Below are positions 62,638 to 64,000 of a DNA stretch of 64,000 bases, one piece after another. Every line of letters begins with the position of its first letter. Within the stretch, counting starts at the first letter, position 1. The notes under the pieces were generated by a model that was not told where the DNA came from, ran no database searches, and saw nothing but the letters and a program-made list of their open reading frames with translations. This DNA is from Myceligenerans pegani. Its GTDB lineage: Bacteria > Actinomycetota > Actinomycetes > Actinomycetales > Cellulomonadaceae. The stretch spans positions 34,416-98,415 of the forward strand of contig NZ_JADBGR010000083.1 in the NCBI RefSeq assembly GCF_014892515.1, read 5' to 3'. The translations under genes and the position numbers were made by a program.

Positions 62638-63086
62638 CTGCTACTCCCTCGCTGGGTCCCGGCCGGGCCGGGGTGTGGGTGGGGGATGCGGCGTACGGGA
62701 GACGACGACGGTGTCGCGCGCTCGCACACCGGCGACGCGGACGACATCGCCCGCATCGCATGAGGGCCACACGCGATGCTAGTGAGGACCGAACCGTTGC
62801 TGAACAGTGACCGGGCGACGATGTGGGAACCACCTAGTTGACGCTCGGCGGGCAGGCGCCTCCGCGCATCGGCGCTGGTGAGAGTTCGAGGCGGCAACTG
62901 CAGGTCACGGTCCGGCGTCGAAAGGCCCCACCGATTGACACCCTGGACCGGCACCCGTTGCATGGAAGGCAGGTCACGGGGTCCCCAGACCCTGGCCGCA
63001 TGCCGAACGGCGCAGGCGGCACGGCAGTGTGCACACGCCGTCCGGCGGGACACCTTCGAACGACCAAGGAAGGCTCAGGACTCGAA
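62638..63086. other. Divergent intergenic region between protease and sugar-binding lipoprotein
   Basis: 449 bases without a gene I can support. It carries a near-consensus plus-strand promoter (62935-62963) for the lipoprotein and must also hold the protease promoter. No terminator or clear operator palindrome was seen. Confidence 0.6.
62935..62963 (+). promoter_or_regulatory. Promoter TTGACA, 17-bp spacer, TTGCAT
   Basis: TTGACA (62935-62940) and TTGCAT (62958-62963) with 17 bases between, the best -35/-10 match in the window. Start predicted near 62970, giving a leader of about 117 bases before the lipoprotein ATG. Confidence 0.65.
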
Positions 63087-64000
63087 ATGCGAGTGAATCG
63101 AAAGTCGGCCGGTGTGGTGGCTTCGGCCGCCGTGCTGGGTGTGACGCTGGCGGCGTGTGGTGGCGGCGGCTCGGGCGAGGGTGGGTCCGGGGCCGAGGGT
63201 GATGCCAGCCAGGTGGAGGTGTTCACCTGGTGGGCGGCGGGTTCGGAGAAGGCGGGCCTGGACGCGCTGGTGGGTGTCTTCCAGGAGCAGCACCCGGACA
63301 CGGAGTTCGTCAACGGTGCGGTCGCGGGTGGTGCGGGGTCGGCGGCCAAGGATCTGCTGCAGACCCGGTTGCAGGCGCAGGACCCGCCGGACACGTTCCA
63401 GGCGCACGCGGGTGCCGAGCTGCAGGACTACATCGACGCGGCCCAGATCGAGGACGTGTCGGGCCTCTACGACGAGTTCGGCCTCAGGGACGTGTTCCCG
63501 GCCGATCTGGTGGAGCGTCTGTCGACTGAGGACGGGGCGATCTACTCCATCCCGTCCAACATCCACCGCGCCAACGTCATGTGGGCCAACCCGACCGTGC
63601 TGGAGGACGCGGGCCTGGACCCGAGCGCGGAGTACGCGGATCTGGACGCGTTCATCGCGGACCTGGAGACCCTGCAGGAGGAGGGTGTGACGCCGATCTC
63701 GGTGGCCACCACCTGGACGCAGGTGCACCTGCTGGAGACCGTGCTGCTGGCCGACCTCGGTCCGGAGGCGTACTCGGGTCTGTGGGACGGGTCGACGGAC
63801 TGGACCTCGGAGGAGGTGACCGGTGCGTTGGAGGACTTCGAGACGATCATGTCGTTCACCAACGAGGACCGTGACGGTCTGGACTGGCCGGAGGCCACCC
63901 AGCAGGTGATCGACGGGACCGCCGCGTTCAACATCATGGGTGACTGGGCCGTGGCCGCCTTCGAGGAGCAGGACAAGGAACTGGGCACCGACTTCGTCGC
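63087..64000 (+). CDS. Sugar ABC transporter substrate-binding lipoprotein, partial
   Basis: About 304 residues visible; cut by the right window edge. The lipobox LGVTLAACG gives the lipid-anchored Cys24, followed by a Gly/Ser/Glu linker. The mature part begins VEVFTWWAAGSEKAGLDALV and has TRLQAQDPPDTFQAHAGAEL and WTQVHLLETVLLADLGPEAY, as in CUT1-type binding proteins for sugars. Expected to deliver a mono- or oligosaccharide to membrane permeases encoded downstream, outside the window. Start ATG 63087 has CAGGA at close range and AGGAAGG farther off. Sugar not identifiable. Confidence 0.9.
   Translation, partial: MRVNRKSAGVVASAAVLGVTLAACGGGGSGEGGSGAEGDASQVEVFTWWAAGSEKAGLDALVGVFQEQHPDTEFVNGAVAGGAGSAAKDLLQTRLQAQDPPDTFQAHAGAELQDYIDAAQIEDVSGLYDEFGLRDVFPADLVERLSTEDGAIYSIPSNIHRANVMWANPTVLEDAGLDPSAEYADLDAFIADLETLQEEGVTPISVATTWTQVHLLETVLLADLGPEAYSGLWDGSTDWTSEEVTGALEDFETIMSFTNEDRDGLDWPEATQQVIDGTAAFNIMGDWAVAAFEEQDKELGTDFV

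Overview
High-GC actinobacterial chromosome, most likely a member of the Micrococcales close to Promicromonosporaceae or Cellulomonadaceae. This rests on the very high G+C, many GTG starts, the whiB2-type / TIGR03089 / LCP / manB / manA / DUF3499 neighbourhood, a DUF5719 gene, purE-purK, and a streptogrisin-like protease with a ricin-type lectin domain. No tRNA, rRNA, CRISPR array, transposase or phage gene was recognised.

Layout. (1) 1-22.3 kb is a cell-surface glycan locus. It holds an ABC-2 exporter (ATPase cut by the left edge, plus permease), a pyruvyltransferase-like/GT8 fusion, GT2 and GT4 glycosyltransferases, two OafA-type acyltransferases with SGNH domains, a sulfotransferase-like P-loop protein, and two consecutive pyruvyltransferase-GT4-GT2 cassettes that look like a tandem duplication. 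A 17-bp perfect hairpin closes it. (2) 22.3-27.5 kb is the conserved mannose-activation block (Trm112-like, manB, manA, DUF3499). It is split by a small islet with a decayed SMI1/KNR4-like remnant and a secreted PIG-L deacetylase. (3) 27.7-36 kb is a second glycan module: polyprenyl-phosphate-type GT2, GT4, a flippase-like membrane protein and three GT-C-like membrane proteins. It lies between DUF3499 and its usual metallopeptidase neighbour. (4) 36.1-40.8 kb holds the metallopeptidase, two LCP ligases, TIGR03089 and the WhiB regulator. (5) 41-48 kb holds a giant membrane GT2, DUF5719, purE and purK. (6) 48-53 kb holds a LamG-like gene remnant and two divergent two-component systems. (7) 53-64 kb holds a zinc alcohol dehydrogenase, a MacB/FtsX-like ABC transporter, an orphan EccC/FtsK-like ATPase, a secreted protease and the start of a sugar-binding lipoprotein.

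How the parts fit. ManA and ManB supply mannose-phosphate precursors. GT2, GT4 and GT-C enzymes build lipid-linked glycans. The ABC-2 exporter and the flippase-like protein move them across the membrane. Pyruvyl-, acyl- and sulfo-transferase-like proteins probably decorate them, and the LCP proteins probably ligate them to the wall. This is inference from families and context.

A sequence-level theme is start-proximal promoters. At least 13 genes have a TANNNT -10 hexamer ending 6-8 bases before the start codon, usually GTG, which predicts leaderless mRNAs and fixes those starts.
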